The notes beneath the pieces were generated by a model, which was not told the DNA's origin, did no database searches, and was given only the letters and a program-made list of their open reading frames with translations. Made by a program: the position numbers and the translations under genes. Shown here piece after piece: positions 61,758 through 64,000 of a DNA stretch of 64,000 nucleotides. Source of the DNA: UBA6912 sp963792895 (GTDB lineage: Bacteria; Actinomycetota; Acidimicrobiia; Spongiisociales; UBA5794); contig CAWBYA010000007.1 in assembly GCA_963792895.1 (NCBI GenBank), positions 124,001 to 188,000 of the forward strand, given 5' to 3'. Positions within the stretch are counted from its first letter, which is position 1. Each line of letters starts with the position of its first letter.

Positions 61758-64000
61758 ATGGTGAGCTTTGCCACCCGAACGCGTCGCGTGCGCGCAATGT
61801 TCGTATTCACACTGCTGGCCTCGGTGCTGGTCGCCTTCCCGGCGACGTCTGCTTCGGCGGCCACGTCGGTCTTCATCAACGAGATCCACTACGACAACGA
61901 CGGCGCCGATGACAACGAGTTCGTAGAGATCGCCGGACCTGCCGGGACGGACCTTGCGGGCTGGACCGTGGCGCTCTACAACGGCAGCGCCGACGCAGCT
62001 CAATGTTTACGACACCATCACCCTGACCGGTGCGATTCCCGACCAAGATGCGGGCTTCGGCACTCTCAGCTTCCTGAGAGCCGGGATTCAGAACGGCTCA
62101 CCTGACGGTCTGGCGCTTGTCGACGGCTCGACCGTCGTCCAGTTCCTCTCCTACGAGGGGTCGTTCACGGCCGCCGACGGTCCGGCTGCAAGCATGACCA
62201 GCACGGATATTGGGGTCTCTGAGGCCAGCACGACGCCCCTTGGGCAGTCGCTCCAACTCACCGGTAGCGGCACGATGTACGAGGACTTCACCTGGACCGG
62301 GCCCATCCCGAACACGGACGGTGCGGTCAACACAGGACAGAGCTTCGGCGGAACCCCGACGCCGCCGGACATCGTGATCAACGAAATCGACTACGACCAG
62401 GTCGGCACGGACGCTGCGGAGTTTCTCGAGCTGAAGAACGTTGGCGTTTCAACGGCGAACCTCGACGGGTGGACGGTGGAGCTGGTCAACGGAACGGGCG
62501 GCGGCGCTTCGGTCTACGACACCATCATGCCTGACCAGGGCTTCACCCTCGCCGCCGGCGACTATCTGGTCGTGTGCGCCAACGCCGCCACGGTCGCCAA
62601 CTGCGACATCGACGACGGTCCGGACACCAACTTCATCCAGAATGGTGCCCCGGATGCTGTCGGGCTGCGTGACGGCTCCGGTGCACTCGTGGACGCCGTG
62701 AGCTACGAGGGGGACACAGGTGCTGCTTACACCGAAGGTTCCGGCACGGGTCTCGAGGACGATCCCAGCATCGACAACAGCGGCATCTCGCGCTTCCCGG
62801 ATGGAGTCGATACGGATCAGAACAACGTCGATCTGAGCCAGCGGTGCGCGACGCCGGGGGCGGAGAACACCAGCGCGACGACAGACTGTGCGCCACCGCC
62901 GGCAGTCGTCATCAATGAGATCGACTACGACCAAGCCGGTACCGACACGGCCGAGTTCCTCGAACTGAAGAACACCGGCGGCGAGGCTGCCGAGCTGAGC
63001 GGCTGGACGGTCGAGCTCGTCAACGGCACGGGTGGCGGTGCGGCCGTCTATCAGACGATCGCCCTCCCGGCTGTCTCGCTTGCAGGTGGCGAATACTTCG
63101 TCGTGTGCGGCGACGCTGCCAATACGCCCGAGTGCGACCTGGATGTGACGCCCGACTCGAACCTCATCCAGAATGGTGCCCCGGATGCGGTCGGGCTGCG
63201 TGACGGCTCCGGTGCGCTCGTGGACGCCGTGAGCTACGAGGGGGACACAGGTGCTCCTTACACCGAAGGTTCCGGCACGGGTCTCGAGGACGATCCCAGC
63301 ATCGACAACAGCGGCATCTCGCGCTTCCCGGATGGAGTCGATACGGATCAGAACAACGTCGATCTGAGCCAGCGGTGCGCAACGCCGGGGGCGGAGAACA
63401 CCAGCGCGACGACAGACTGCGTGACTGCGCCTGCCTTGAGCTGTGATGCGACCTATGCGTTCACGCTGATTCACGACATCCAGGGCTCCGGAGAGACGAC
63501 GCCGATACCCGGCCAAGAGGTCTTCGTCGAGGGCGTCGTCGTCGGCGACTTCCAGGCGAGCAACACCGACGGGACGGACCTGGCAGGGTTCTACGTGCAG
63601 GAGGAAGACACCGACGCCGACGGAGATCCGCTCACGTCTGAGGGTGTGTTCGTCTTCGATTTGCCGTTGAATCCGGGGGTCCCCGTCGAACAAGGCGACC
63701 TGGTCCGGATTCGCGGCCTTGCCGGAGAGTTCCAGGATCAGACGCAGGTCAGCACGAGCGGCGGTGGCGAGGTCGTCGTCTGCCCGTCTGACCAGGACGA
63801 CCTGGTCTCGACCACGACCATCCCGTTCCCGCTCGCAGGCGGGCAGGGGGACCTCGAGCGATACGAGGGCATGGCCGTCACCACAAACCAGCCGATGACG
63901 GTGATCGAGTACTTCAACCTCGATCGCTTCGGCGTGGTGGACGTGGCCACCGAGCGGCTCGAGCAGCCGACGGATGCCGCCGAGCCGGGCCCGGCCTCGG
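61758..64000 (+). CDS. ExeM/NucH-type extracellular nuclease, N-terminal part, one frameshift, truncated by window edge
   Basis: This is a secreted protein with a signal peptide (ATG 61758, or GTG 61761; RAMFVFTLLASVLVAFPATS). It is followed by three lamin-tail-like (LTD) domains: the first starts SVFINEIHYDNDGADDNEFV, the second VINEIDYDQVGTDAAEFLEL near 62370, the third VINEIDYDQAGTDTAEFLEL near 62910. Then comes an OB-fold domain (PIPGQEVFVEGVVVGDFQAS near 63500) typical of ExeM/NucH nucleases. One extra base near 62003 shifts the frame within the first LTD. The endonuclease/exonuclease/phosphatase domain expected downstream is beyond the edge, so catalysis is inferred. Confidence 0.8.
62634..62888 (+). 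repeat. 255-bp internal repeat, copy 1
   Basis: It is repeated at 63165-63419 with four base differences in 255. It covers the second halves of the second and third LTD domains. Confidence 0.95.
63165..63419 (+). repeat. 255-bp internal repeat, copy 2
   Basis: This is the partner of 62634-62888, offset by 531 bp. The first halves of the two LTD domains are much more diverged than these segments. Confidence 0.95.

Overview
The window is high-GC DNA from an actinobacterium. The signs are an inositol-3-phosphate synthase gene (ino1) coupled to a PadR regulator, an rpsF-ssb-rpsR-rplI-dnaB cluster, a LexA box of the TCGAAC-N4-GTTCGA type, a short cis-prenyltransferase resembling mycobacterial Rv1086, an LprG-like lipoprotein beside a DHA2-type MFS pump, and many GTG/ATG starts with 4-nt stop/start overlaps. 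ino1-padR and rpsF-dnaB lie about 12 kb apart, as they do near the mycobacterial origin, so the region may be origin-proximal. No 16S, tRNA or CRISPR is present. The lineage is therefore only a guess: an uncultured actinobacterium, perhaps Acidimicrobiia-like.

Layout. 0-10 kb: the start of a haloalkane dehalogenase, a three-gene ABC-2 exporter, FtsH, a flavoprotein, a cupin, a HlyIII-type membrane protein and an AtuA-family protein. 10-19 kb: a short-chain prenyl diphosphate synthase, a GH18-like lipoprotein, a histidine phosphatase, a broken methyltransferase, pyrE, endonuclease IV, PPK2, then ino1-padR with a striking operator. 19-29 kb: a VanW protein, a triple-repeat lipoprotein, a YtrA-type GntR operon with a palindromic operator, an FMN reductase fusion, a PNPOx-like protein, an E2-like acyltransferase and panB. 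29-33 kb: ribosomal protein/SSB/DnaB cluster. 33-42 kb: metallo-hydrolase, VOC, YceI/MarR pair, FabH, two converging (alpha/alpha)6 glycosidases, and two Na/Pi transporters with a PhoU protein. 42-49 kb: MFS plus LprG-like lipoproteins, MtfA peptidase, USP and a thioesterase. 49-64 kb: surface and secreted proteins (an LPxTG protein, an SLH-like protein, a decayed pullulanase, an ExeM/NucH-type nuclease) and a second ABC transporter.

Two themes cut across the window. First, at least ten otherwise normal genes are broken by frameshifts, nearly all explained by one extra base. This looks more like insertion-type sequence error than decay. The exception is 55-59.5 kb, where frameshifts are dense and the pullulanase has lost its catalytic core. 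Second, several promoters carry readable operators: LexA at dnaB, PadR at padR-ino1, GntR/YtrA at 23.07 kb, and MarR at marR-yceI, where the transcript appears leaderless. Three copies of a palindromic REP-like element and a heptanucleotide repeat lie between genes.
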